A stretch of 64,000 bases of DNA, taken from positions 1-64,000 of the forward strand of contig NZ_JAUSRO010000006.1 of NCBI RefSeq assembly GCF_030811835.1. The letters run 5' to 3'. The stretch comes from Variovorax ginsengisoli (GTDB taxonomy: Bacteria; Pseudomonadota; Gammaproteobacteria; Burkholderiales; Burkholderiaceae_C). Position numbers and translations under genes: made by a program. The notes below the pieces were generated by a model that worked only from the letters and a program-made list of their open reading frames with translations, was not told the origin of the DNA and did no database searches. Positions 54,791-63,059 of this stretch are shown here, piece by piece. Positions within the stretch are counted from its first letter, which is position 1. Each line of letters begins with the position of its first letter.

Positions 54791-56725
54791 ATGCGCCCCG
54801 CAGCGCCGCCATTCGCCGCCTCTTTCCCCGTTCGCTCTCTGGCAGACGTTCGTCGCCTGGAGCAGGTTCCGCTGGCCGAAGCGGTCACGGTGCGCAGCAC
54901 CTATGAATTGATGCGCAACGCGGCGGCCGCCTTCGGGCCCAAGCCGGCGCTCACATTTCTGCGGGACGCCAATCCCGACACACCGCCCATTCGCTGGAGC
55001 TATGCGGAACTGCTGGCCGGCATTCACCAGACCGCCAATCTGCTGCACACGCTGGGTGTCGGCCCGACCGACGCCGTCGCCGTGCTGCTGCCCGGCTGCC
55101 TCGACTACCACCTCGCGCTCTGGGGTGGCGAGGCGGCGGGCATCGTCCAGCCGCTCAATCCCTTGCTGACCGACGAAAAGCTGGTCGCGCTCATGAGGGC
55201 CGCTGGCGCCAAGGTGTTGATCGCCTATGGCAGCGACGACGAATCGGGCATGTGGTCGAAGGCGCTTCGGTTGCGCACGCAGGTGCCGGGCCTCGCAACC
55301 TTGCTGCGTGTCGCGCCGCACGACGAAGCGCCCGACGCCGCGGGCGAACTGCCTGCGGGGGTGGGCGACTTCGGCGCACTGCGCGCAGCGCAGCCCGACG
55401 ACCGACTGGTCAGCGGGCGCGACATCGCGCCTGAGGACATTGCCGCCTACTTCCACACCGGCGGCACGACCGGTGCGCCCAAGCTCGCACGCCACAGCCA
55501 CCGCGCGCAGGTGTTCACGGCCTGGGCCTGCGTCCAGCTGCAGGGCCAGGGGCCGCAGGACGTCACCATCAACGGCTATCCGCTGTTCCATGTGGCGGGT
55601 GTATTGCCTGCGTCGCTGGCGGCGCTGTCGGCCGGCGTTGAGACCGTGATCCCGACCACTGCGCTGCTGCGCAACCGGGAGGTCATTGCGAACTACTGGC
55701 GGCTGGTCGAGAAATACCGGCCGACCTCGCTGTCGGCCGTGCCCACGGTGCTTGCTGCGCTGGCCAATGTGCCGCTGGACGGCGCCGACATTTCGTCGAT
55801 CCGCTACTGCCGCACTGGGGCGGCCGTGCTGGCGCCCGAACTGGCTGCGCGTTTCGAGCGCCTGTTCGGCCTGCACGTGCACGAAAGCCTGGGCATGACC
55901 GAAATGGCCGGCATCTCCACCATCACGCCGCCCGGCGTGCACGGCCCGGCCGGCTGCGTCGGGCTGCCGCTGCCGTATTCGCAGATGCGCATCGTCGCGC
56001 TCGACGCGCAAGGCGGTGCCAGCGAGCAAGACCTGCCGCCCGGCGAACACGGCATGGTGCTCTTCAAGTCGCCCAATGTGTTCTCGGGCTTCCTCGATCC
56101 GGCCGACACCGCCAAGGCCTTCACCGGCGACGGCTGGCTCGCGACCGGCGACCTCGGCTGGATCGACGGCGAAGGCCGCCTCAACCTCACCGGGCGCTCC
56201 AAGGACCTGATCATCCGCAGCGGCCACAACATCGATCCGAAGGTGATCGAGGACGCCCTGGGTGCCCACCCCGCGGTGCAGCTGTGCGCGGCCGTCGGCG
56301 CGCCCGACGCCTATGCGGGCGAGTTGCCCGTCGTGTTCGCCACGCTGCGCCCGGGGGCGCAGGCGAGCGAAGCCGAACTGCTCGCCTTTGCGGCGGGGAA
56401 CGTGGACGAAGCGCCGTCGCGTCCCAAATCGGTCACCGTGATCACGCAGATGCCGATGACCAACGTCGGTAAGATCTACAAGCCCGAACTGCGCGCGCTG
56501 GCGGCAGGCCAGGTGGCGCAGGCGCTGGTCGACAAGGCCGTGGGTGACCTTACGCTGGCCCCTGGCCATGCGCCGCGCGTGCACAGCGACGAACAGCAGG
56601 GTGTGACCGTGTACATGATGCCGGGTGCGCAAGCGGCGCAGCCGCCGGACCTGCAGCAGCGGCTCGAAGCCGCGCTGGCGCCGCTACCCGTCAAGACGCG
56701 CGTGGTGTTGCAGACGCCAGCGTAG
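54791..56725 (+). CDS. AMP-forming acyl-CoA synthetase
   Basis: 644-residue adenylate-forming ligase. The P-loop-like motif is YFHTGGTTGAPKLARHSH near residue 222, followed by the MTEMAG region, GWLATGDLGWIDGEGRLNLTGRSKDLIIRSGHNIDP, and the catalytic lysine in VGKIYKPELRALA near 568. The protein continues about 75 residues past that lysine, longer than usual for FadD-type enzymes. Substrate unknown. AGGAG lies 9 bases upstream of the ATG. It lies between two binding-protein genes on the same strand. Confidence 0.9.
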   Translation: MRPAAPPFAASFPVRSLADVRRLEQVPLAEAVTVRSTYELMRNAAAAFGPKPALTFLRDANPDTPPIRWSYAELLAGIHQTANLLHTLGVGPTDAVAVLLPGCLDYHLALWGGEAAGIVQPLNPLLTDEKLVALMRAAGAKVLIAYGSDDESGMWSKALRLRTQVPGLATLLRVAPHDEAPDAAGELPAGVGDFGALRAAQPDDRLVSGRDIAPEDIAAYFHTGGTTGAPKLARHSHRAQVFTAWACVQLQGQGPQDVTINGYPLFHVAGVLPASLAALSAGVETVIPTTALLRNREVIANYWRLVEKYRPTSLSAVPTVLAALANVPLDGADISSIRYCRTGAAVLAPELAARFERLFGLHVHESLGMTEMAGISTITPPGVHGPAGCVGLPLPYSQMRIVALDAQGGASEQDLPPGEHGMVLFKSPNVFSGFLDPADTAKAFTGDGWLATGDLGWIDGEGRLNLTGRSKDLIIRSGHNIDPKVIEDALGAHPAVQLCAAVGAPDAYAGELPVVFATLRPGAQASEAELLAFAAGNVDEAPSRPKSVTVITQMPMTNVGKIYKPELRALAAGQVAQALVDKAVGDLTLAPGHAPRVHSDEQQGVTVYMMPGAQAAQPPDLQQRLEAALAPLPVKTRVVLQTPA

Positions 56726-56782
56726 CGGGCGTTCGCGCACCTGAATACGCCGACGTTCTCGCGTGCGCTGCCCCTGTTTTTT
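56725..56782 (+). terminator. Possible terminator after the acyl-CoA synthetase gene
   Basis: GGGC..GCGCAC and GTGCGC..GCCC can pair across a 22-base loop (arms about 56727-56740 and 56763-56773), and TTTTTT follows at 56777-56782. The stem is imperfect. Confidence 0.4.
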
Positions 56783-56808
56783 CCAACGATAGAGAGAGAC
56801 AAACCACC

Positions 56809-57828
56809 ATGCCCATCACCTTCCAAACCGGGCGCCGAGCGGCGCTGGCCTGCGGCGCGGTTGTCGCGTTGCTGTGCGCCGTGGCGCCGGCTCTGGCGCA
56901 GACCGCGGCAACGTCCACGCCGTTCCCGAGCAAGCCGGTGCGCATGGTCGTGCCTTTCGCTGCCGGGGGCGGCACCGACACGCTGGCCCGCGTGCTTGGC
57001 GAGAAGATGGCGACCAGCCTGGGCCAACCGGTGATCATCGACAACAAGCCCGGTGCAGGCGGCATCATCGGCACCGACGCCGTGGCCAAGGCGCCGCCGG
57101 ACGGCCACACGATGATGCTGGGCCTGAGCACCTCGCTCATGATCAACCAGTTCCTCTATTCCAAGCTGCCCTATGACACGCAGCGCGACCTGACACTGGT
57201 CTACCGCATTGCGATGGGTCCGATGGTGCTGGCCGTCAATCCGACCGGCATTCCGGCGAAGACCGGCCCCGAACTGCTCAAGTACGTGAGCGCCAACAAG
57301 GCGAAGCTGGCCTACGGTTCTTACGGCATCGGGTCGTATCCGCACCTGGGTGGCGCGTACCTGAGCGAGACGCAGCAGGCGCAGATGAACCACATCGCCT
57401 ACAAGGGCGAGGCGCCGATGGTGCAGGACCTGATCGGCGGCCAGATCCACATGGCGTTCGCGAGCGCGCTGGCCGCCAAGGGCCACATCGAGTCGGGCAA
57501 GCTGCGCGCCATTGGCGTGACCGGCGACCGCCGCATGGCCGCGCTGCCCAACGTGCCCACGCTGGCCGAGCAGGGGCTGGACGACGAAACCTATCGCATC
57601 ACCGGATGGCTGGCTGTGGCCGCGCCCGGCGGCACGCCCAAGCCGGTGGTCGACCGCGCGGCCAAGGACATCCACGCGGCGCTGCAACTGCCCGAAGTGC
57701 GCGAGCGAGTGGCCGCCATGGGTTTCGAGATCGAAGACAGCTCGCCGGAGCGCTTCCTTGCGGCTTACCGCAAGGAACTGCCGGTGTGGGAGCGGCTGGT
57801 CAAACAGTCCGGCGCACGGCTGGAGTAG
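56809..57828 (+). CDS. Bug/TctC-family tripartite tricarboxylate transporter binding protein
   Basis: 339 residues with a Tat-like or Sec signal (RRAALACGAVVALLCAVAPALA, cleavage near 27) and the Bug fold: FPSKPVRMVVPFAAGGGTDTLARVLGEKM, VDNKPGAGGIIGTDAVAKAPPDG-type pocket, and YGSYGIGSYPHLGGAYL. Such proteins bind carboxylates or amides and are hugely multiplied in this group of bacteria, mostly as orphans without TctAB, as here. The ligand is unknown. Confidence 0.93.
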   Translation: MPITFQTGRRAALACGAVVALLCAVAPALAQTAATSTPFPSKPVRMVVPFAAGGGTDTLARVLGEKMATSLGQPVIIDNKPGAGGIIGTDAVAKAPPDGHTMMLGLSTSLMINQFLYSKLPYDTQRDLTLVYRIAMGPMVLAVNPTGIPAKTGPELLKYVSANKAKLAYGSYGIGSYPHLGGAYLSETQQAQMNHIAYKGEAPMVQDLIGGQIHMAFASALAAKGHIESGKLRAIGVTGDRRMAALPNVPTLAEQGLDDETYRITGWLAVAAPGGTPKPVVDRAAKDIHAALQLPEVRERVAAMGFEIEDSSPERFLAAYRKELPVWERLVKQSGARLE

Positions 57829-57858
57829 CGTTCGGCGGGGTGGCCACTCGCTGGTGCA

Positions 57859-57926
57859 GGGCTGGATGAGCGTTATAGGCTTGTGCTTATCCGAAGCGCG
57901 CCGCTTTTCGATAAGCTCGAGCGCCC
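57859..57926 (+). ncRNA. Structured leader of guaD, possible xanthine-I (NMT1)-like riboswitch
   Basis: GCTTATC (57885-57891) pairs perfectly with GATAAGC (57910-57916); inside it AAGCG/CGCTT extends the hairpin. Outside, GGGC (57859-57862) can pair with GCCC (57923-57926), leaving a large asymmetric internal loop (left strand with TTATAGGCTTGT, right strand TCGAGC) that contains the likely ribosome site, directly before the guaD ATG. A hairpin with a rich internal bulge next to the start codon of a purine-catabolic gene is the description of the xanthine-I/NMT1 class, but I cannot recall its consensus well enough to confirm the conserved bases. Confidence 0.4.
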
Positions 57927-59213
57927 ATGAAAAAAGCCTACCGCGCCTCCCTCCTGCGCTTCGACGATGCCGGCCGCGCCCAATTCGATGAAGACGCGCT
58001 CCTCGTCGTCGCCCCCGATGCGCGTGGCCGCCAGTGCGTCCTCGATGCCGGCAGCCACGACGACGTCGCGCCGCGCCACCCCGGCGTGGACACCACGTCG
58101 CTTCCCGGCCGCATCCTGGCGCCGGGCTTCGTGGACATGCACATCCACTTTCCGCAGACCGACATCATCGGCGCGCCGGCCGATGGCCTGCTGCCCTGGC
58201 TGGAAAACTACACTTTCCCGGCGGAGAGCCGCTTTGCCGAGGCGGGCCATTCCGCCGAAGTCGCCGAGGTCTTCCTGGACGAACTGATGCGCAACGGCGT
58301 TACCACCGCGCTGACCTTTGCGACTTCGCACGTGGCCTCGGTCGACGCGTTCTTCACCGCTGCACAGAAGCGCCGACTGCGCATGATCACCGGCAAGGTG
58401 CTGCAGGACCGCCATTCGCCCGACGGTGTGCGTGACGAGACCGCGCAAAGCCTGCTCGACACCGAGTCGCTCATCCAGCGCTGGCACGGCGTCGACCGCC
58501 TGGGCTATGCCATCACGCCGCGCTTCGCACCCACCAGCACCGACGCCCAGTTGCGCGGCGCTGGCGAACTGGCCATGAAGTACCCCGATACGTGGATCCA
58601 CTCGCACGTCGCCGAGAACAGGGACGAGGTGCAGTGGGCGCGCGAGCTGTTCCCCCATGCGCGTTCCTACCTCGAGGTCTACAACGGCTTCGGCCTGATG
58701 CGCGAGCGCGCGGTGTACGCGCACTGCATCCACTTCGACGACGAGGACCGCCGGCTGATGCGCGCGACGCAGACGGCGACCGCTGTGAGCCCCACCAGCA
58801 ACCTGTTCCTGGGCAGCGGCTTTTTCGACTTCGCGGGCGCAGACCGCATCGGCTATCGCTACGGGTTGGCGAGCGACGTGGGCGGCGGCACGAGCTTCAG
58901 CCCTTTCGCGACCATGATGGCCGCGTACTACGTCGGTCGCGAAGGCCAGACCAAACAGGGCATCAGCATCGCGCCTTCGGAGCTTTGGTGGCGGCACACG
59001 GGCGGGGCGGCGCGCGCGCTGGGGCTCGACGGTGTCATCGGCACTCTGCAGCCGGGTTCGGAGGCCGATTTCGTGGTGCTCAATCCCAAGGCCACGCCCT
59101 TGCTCGCGCGCAAGACGGGGCTGGCCGAGAACCTGGAGGAGCTGCTGTTCTCGATGATCGTGCTGGGCGATGACCGGTTGATCGAGCGCACCGTCATCTC
59201 ACAGGCAGGTTGA
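57927..59213 (+). CDS. guaD: Guanine deaminase
   Basis: 428-residue amidohydrolase that turns guanine into xanthine and ammonia. Metal-binding and catalytic motifs: [17 protein letters not shown] near residue 70, [34 protein letters not shown], and [13 protein letters not shown]. Length and motifs agree with bacterial GuaD. A stable hairpin ends 10 bases before the ATG and can hide the ribosome site. No xanthine dehydrogenase genes are in the window. Confidence 0.95.
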   Translation: MKKAYRASLLRFDDAGRAQFDEDALLVVAPDARGRQCVLDAGSHDDVAPRHPGVDTTSLPGRILAPGFVDMHIHFPQTDIIGAPADGLLPWLENYTFPAESRFAEAGHSAEVAEVFLDELMRNGVTTALTFATSHVASVDAFFTAAQKRRLRMITGKVLQDRHSPDGVRDETAQSLLDTESLIQRWHGVDRLGYAITPRFAPTSTDAQLRGAGELAMKYPDTWIHSHVAENRDEVQWARELFPHARSYLEVYNGFGLMRERAVYAHCIHFDDEDRRLMRATQTATAVSPTSNLFLGSGFFDFAGADRIGYRYGLASDVGGGTSFSPFATMMAAYYVGREGQTKQGISIAPSELWWRHTGGAARALGLDGVIGTLQPGSEADFVVLNPKATPLLARKTGLAENLEELLFSMIVLGDDRLIERTVISQAG

Positions 59214-59278
59214 CGCGCCGGCGCGGGGAGCCATGCCACAATTCGAACCATCTTCTCCCGCAAAAGCAGCGACCGCAT

Positions 59279-59851
59279 ATGAGCATCAAGAGCGACAAAT
59301 GGATCCGGCGCATGGCCGAGCAGACCGGCATGATCGAACCCTTCGAGCCCGGCCAGATCCGTGAGCGCGAGGGCCAGAAGATCATCAGCTATGGCACGTC
59401 CAGCTACGGCTACGACATTCGCTGTGCCCCTGAATTCAAGGTTTTTACCAACATCCACAGCACGGTGGTCGACCCGAAGAACTTCGACGAGAAAAGCTTC
59501 GTCGACATGAACGGCGACTACTGCATCATTCCGCCGAACAGCTTCGCGCTGGCACGCACTGTCGAATACTTCCGCATCCCACGCAACGTGCTGACCATCT
59601 GCTTGGGCAAGAGCACCTACGCGCGCTGCGGCATCATCGTCAACGTGACCCCGTTCGAGCCGGAGTGGGAGGGGTACGTGACCCTCGAATTCAGCAACAC
59701 CACGCCGCTGCCGGCCAAGATCTACGCGGGCGAAGGCTGCGCCCAGGTCCTGTTCTTCGAAAGCGACAAGGACGACGTCTGCGAGGTCAGCTACAAGGAT
59801 CGCGGGGGCAAGTACCAGGGCCAGCACGGCGTGACCTTGCCCAAGGCCTAA
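59279..59851 (+). CDS. dcd: dCTP deaminase
   Basis: 190-residue trimeric enzyme making dUTP for thymidylate synthesis. Family patterns [35 protein letters not shown], and [51 protein letters not shown] (with the catalytic Glu) are complete. I took the start at 59279 because the family begins with this Met; the frame extends upstream without similarity. Confidence 0.96.
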   Translation: MSIKSDKWIRRMAEQTGMIEPFEPGQIREREGQKIISYGTSSYGYDIRCAPEFKVFTNIHSTVVDPKNFDEKSFVDMNGDYCIIPPNSFALARTVEYFRIPRNVLTICLGKSTYARCGIIVNVTPFEPEWEGYVTLEFSNTTPLPAKIYAGEGCAQVLFFESDKDDVCEVSYKDRGGKYQGQHGVTLPKA

Positions 59852-59959
59852 AGCTTCGTTGCGGTCCTACAGCCGCTCGCGCCACTTGGCCTGTTCGGCG
59901 CCACCGCGCCCGAGCACCATCGCTGCACTTCCACAGGGTGTGGATGGGTGGAGCGGCAT

Positions 59960-60214
59960 ATGGCTTTTTTTCAGTACTTCCGAGGCATGCAGCAGACGCG
60001 GCTTTGGCTGGTCGGTGCACTGGTCGCCTTGCTGGTGGGCTTGCTTGTCGCGTTCGTGAATGTCGCGCAGTCGCAGGTGCAACGCGCGGCCGAACGTGAT
60101 GCGATGGAGCGGTCCGCTGCCGCTGCGCGTTGGGGCACCGACGCCACGCCGACCCGCGACCACGCGCTGCTGGCCGACGGCGTGATGACAGTCGGTTACG
60201 CACCCGTGCGTTGA
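59960..60214 (+). CDS. Small single-helix membrane protein, unknown
   Basis: 84 residues: a short N-terminus (MAFFQYFRGMQQTRLW), one strong membrane helix at about 16-37, then a charged segment (QVQRAAERDAMERSAAAARWG) and a tail. No family recognised. Codon use looks like that of its neighbours. A GAG-type ribosome site lies before the ATG; a GTG four codons upstream (59948) is the alternative start. It lies between dcd and the metallopeptidase gene on the same strand. Confidence 0.6.
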   Translation: MAFFQYFRGMQQTRLWLVGALVALLVGLLVAFVNVAQSQVQRAAERDAMERSAAAARWGTDATPTRDHALLADGVMTVGYAPVR

Positions 60215-60268
60215 GCGCTTACCATCCCGCCATAGCCGCCATCACGGCGGCGTCAAGGAGTGTGTGAC

Positions 60269-61150
60269 ATGAGATGGGAAGGCAACGAGCAGTCGGACAA
60301 CGTCGAAGACCGGCGCAGCGGGGGCGGTGGCGGATTCGGCGGTCTGCCCATCGGCGGACGCAGCGTGGGCCTAGGTGCCGTCGCGGTGGCGCTGATCGCC
60401 GGCTGGATCTTCGGCATCAACCCGCTGACCATGCTCGGCATGCTCAGCGGTGGCCAGTCGGCACCGCAGGTGCAGCAGCAGGGGCCGGCGCCCAAGCCGC
60501 CTGCCAACGATCGCGAGGCAGCGTTCGTTTCCACCGTGCTCAAGAACACCGAAGTGGTCTGGACAGGCATCTTCCAGCAGAACGGCGGCACCTACCACCC
60601 GCCGCGGCTGGTGCTGTTCCGCGATGCCACGCCGACAGCCTGCGGGACCGGCGAGGCCGCAATGGGACCGTTCTATTGTCCCGGCGACAAGAAGGTCTAC
60701 ATCGACCTGGGTTTCTACGACACCTTGAAGAACCAGCTGGGTGCGCCCGGCGAGTTCGCGCAGGCCTATGTCATCGCCCATGAAGTGGGCCACCACGTTC
60801 AGGACGAACTGGGCGTGACCGCCAAGGTCGACGGCATGCGCAGCCGCATGAGCCAGACGCAGAACAACGCGATGAGCGTGCGGGTCGAACTGCAGGCCGA
60901 CTGCTTTGCCGGCGTATGGGCCCACCATTCGCAGGAGTCCAAGAAGTGGCTGGACCCGGGAGATATCGAGGCGGCCATGAACGCCGCCCAGAAGATCGGC
61001 GATGACGCTTTGCAGCGTTCGGCCGGCCGGGCGGTGGTGCCCGACAGCTTCACGCACGGCTCGAGCGCGCAGCGCCAGCGCTGGTTCGGCAACGGCTACC
61101 AGAGCGGCCAGATCCAGTCCTGCGACACTTTTTCCGCCAAGACGCTCTGA
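60269..61150 (+). CDS. Putative neutral zinc metallopeptidase (YpfJ-like)
   Basis: 293 residues. A Gly-rich N-terminus with the diagnostic start MRWEGNEQSDNVEDRRSGGG, one membrane helix (about 33-54), and a zinc site HEVGHHVQ near residue 172 with the downstream ELQADCFAG motif that carries the third ligand. This is the zincin-like neutral metallopeptidase family (YpfJ). It is anchored in the membrane with the peptidase domain outside. Substrates are unknown. AAGGAG 8 bases upstream fixes the start. Confidence 0.92.
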   Translation: MRWEGNEQSDNVEDRRSGGGGGFGGLPIGGRSVGLGAVAVALIAGWIFGINPLTMLGMLSGGQSAPQVQQQGPAPKPPANDREAAFVSTVLKNTEVVWTGIFQQNGGTYHPPRLVLFRDATPTACGTGEAAMGPFYCPGDKKVYIDLGFYDTLKNQLGAPGEFAQAYVIAHEVGHHVQDELGVTAKVDGMRSRMSQTQNNAMSVRVELQADCFAGVWAHHSQESKKWLDPGDIEAAMNAAQKIGDDALQRSAGRAVVPDSFTHGSSAQRQRWFGNGYQSGQIQSCDTFSAKTL

Positions 61151-61262
61151 GTCGCTCCGCGTGGCTTCTGACACCGGATTCAAGCCCGGATCCGGCGCAA
61201 AAACCGGGGCAGATACAGTGCGATAGTGTTATTTTTGCGGCGGTGCGACAATAGCGGGCTTC

Positions 61263-62723
61263 ATGACAAGCTCCTTTTCCAATCTTTCGCTGGCAGAACC
61301 GCTGGCGCGCGCCGTGGCCGAAATGGGCTACGAGACCATGACGCCCATCCAGGAGCAGGCCATTCCAGTGGTTCTGTCCGGACAGGATGTCATGGGCGCG
61401 GCCCAGACCGGTACCGGCAAGACCGCCGCTTTTTCGTTGCCTTTGCTGCAACGGATGCTCAAGCACGAGAACAGTTCGACCTCTCCCGCCCGCCATCCGG
61501 TACGCGCGCTGGTCCTGTTGCCGACGCGCGAGCTGGCCGACCAGGTCGCCCAGCAGGTCAAGCTCTATGCGAAGTACACCAACCTGCGCAGTGCGGTGGT
61601 GTTCGGCGGCATGGACATGAAGCCCCAGACGGCCGAATTGAAGAAGGGTGTCGAGGTGCTGGTGGCCACGCCGGGACGCCTGCTCGATCACATCGAAGCC
61701 AAGAATGCGGTGCTCAACCAGGTCGAGTACGTGGTGCTCGACGAAGCCGACCGCATGCTGGACATCGGCTTTCTGCCCGATCTGCAGCGCATTTTGAGCT
61801 ACCTGCCCAAGCAGCGGATCACGCTCCTGTTCTCGGCCACCTTCTCGCCGGAAATCAAGCGACTGGCGGGCAGCTACCTGCAAAACCCGGTGACCATCGA
61901 GGTGGCACGGCCGAACGAAACGGCTTCCACCGTCGAGCAGCGGTTCTACAGCGTCGGCGACGACGACAAGCGCCGTGCACTCAAGCAGATCGTGCGTCAG
62001 CGGGGCATCACGCAGGCCTTCGTGTTCGTCAACAGCAAGCTCGGTTGCGCGCGTCTGGCGCGCTCGCTGGAGCGCGAAGGTCTCAAGACCACAGCGCTGC
62101 ACGGCGACAAGAGCCAGGACGAACGCCTGAAGGCACTCGATGCATTCAAGAAGGGCGAAGTCGACCTGCTCGTCTGCACCGATGTTGCGGCCCGCGGCCT
62201 GGACATCAAGGATGTGCCGGCGGTGTTCAATTTCGATATCCCGTTCAACGCGGAAGACTACGTGCACCGCATCGGCCGCACTGGCCGTGCGGGCGCTTCG
62301 GGCCTGGCCGTGAGTTTTGCGAGCGGCGGCAACGACGCACGTCTGGTTGCCGACATCGAGAAGCTGATCAAGAAGCCGATCGAGCTCGAGGCGATGGAAT
62401 TCGAGGAAGACCGTCCTCGCGGGCACATCAACGACGGCCGCCGTCATTGGCGGGAAGCGGGCGAAACCGGCGACATGCGCGATGCGCTCGACCCGCCTCG
62501 CGAGCCGCGCGGCGACTTGCACGCGCCACGCGGCGGCGGGCGCCCGCACCGTTCGCAGGCGCCACGCGATCCGTTCTTCGAAAAACCCTACGAGGCCCCG
62601 GCCGTCGATGCCACGCCTGCCTGGGAAGCGGCTGCCAAGGCAGCACCGGCGCGCGGTATTTCGGCCAACATCAAGAGCAAGCGCAAGGTTGCCGCGTTGT
62701 TCAAGACGCCTGAACGCGGCTGA
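61263..62723 (+). CDS. rhlE: DEAD-box RNA helicase RhlE
   Basis: 486 residues with all helicase motifs: Q motif (GYETMTPIQEQAIP), I (AQTGTGKT), Ia (PTRELADQ), II (VLDEADRML), III (FSATF), V (ARGLDIK) and VI (HRIGRTGRAG). The C-terminus is a basic, Arg/Pro/Gly-rich tail of about 110 residues typical of RhlE, ending KRKVAALFKTP. RhlE helps in RNA turnover and ribosome assembly. GACAAT at 61247-61252 could be a -10 hexamer with almost no leader. Confidence 0.93.
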   Translation: MTSSFSNLSLAEPLARAVAEMGYETMTPIQEQAIPVVLSGQDVMGAAQTGTGKTAAFSLPLLQRMLKHENSSTSPARHPVRALVLLPTRELADQVAQQVKLYAKYTNLRSAVVFGGMDMKPQTAELKKGVEVLVATPGRLLDHIEAKNAVLNQVEYVVLDEADRMLDIGFLPDLQRILSYLPKQRITLLFSATFSPEIKRLAGSYLQNPVTIEVARPNETASTVEQRFYSVGDDDKRRALKQIVRQRGITQAFVFVNSKLGCARLARSLEREGLKTTALHGDKSQDERLKALDAFKKGEVDLLVCTDVAARGLDIKDVPAVFNFDIPFNAEDYVHRIGRTGRAGASGLAVSFASGGNDARLVADIEKLIKKPIELEAMEFEEDRPRGHINDGRRHWREAGETGDMRDALDPPREPRGDLHAPRGGGRPHRSQAPRDPFFEKPYEAPAVDATPAWEAAAKAAPARGISANIKSKRKVAALFKTPERG

Positions 62724-62740
62724 GCCGCGCTTCGCTATTC

Positions 62741-62760
62741 GCGGGCCTGCTCAGGCCCGC
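62741..62760 (+). terminator. Hairpin after rhlE
   Basis: GCGGGCC-tgctca-GGCCCGC, a perfect 7-bp stem, 18 bases after the rhlE stop. It overlaps the stop codon of the small opposite-strand gene. No T-run. Confidence 0.5.
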
Positions 62761-62897
62761 ACACCCAACACCGACAGCACGATGGCCGCCAGGGTCAGGG
62801 TCACGGGCATCCGATGCACGGCCAGTGCGTGCACCCGTGTCATCGAGCGCTGCGAGAACAGCAGCAGGTTCTTTTCCGAGTGAAGTGATGTCGACAT
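62751..62897 (-). CDS. Small single-helix protein (48 residues)
   Basis: 48 residues: a polar N-terminal half (MSTSLHSEKNLLLFSQRSMTR) and one membrane helix (PVTLTLAAIVLSVLGV). GGAG lies about 9 bases upstream of the ATG. No known family. Short length makes the call uncertain, but the ribosome site and the well-formed helix support it. It is convergent with rhlE and in the same direction as the sulfurtransferase gene. Confidence 0.45.
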   Translation of the reverse strand: MSTSLHSEKNLLLFSQRSMTRVHALAVHRMPVTLTLAAIVLSVLGVRA

Positions 62898-63059
62898 GAA
62901 GGACTCCTTGACGGGTTGGCGGACGGTGTGTCCGCATGCCTCCAAGATAGTCCCGTTGCGGCGCTGCAGCACGGACAGATGGAAGACACGGCGTTTCCAT
63001 TTGCGAAACGAACTTTCCGCGCCGCTTGCGGTCGCAGCCCGCCCCGCCACCTTCGTCGC

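Noticed and set aside
61226..62713. A 495-codon frame in another phase over rhlE
   Set aside because: rhlE has all helicase motifs in its own phase; the other frame has Arg/Gly-rich noise.
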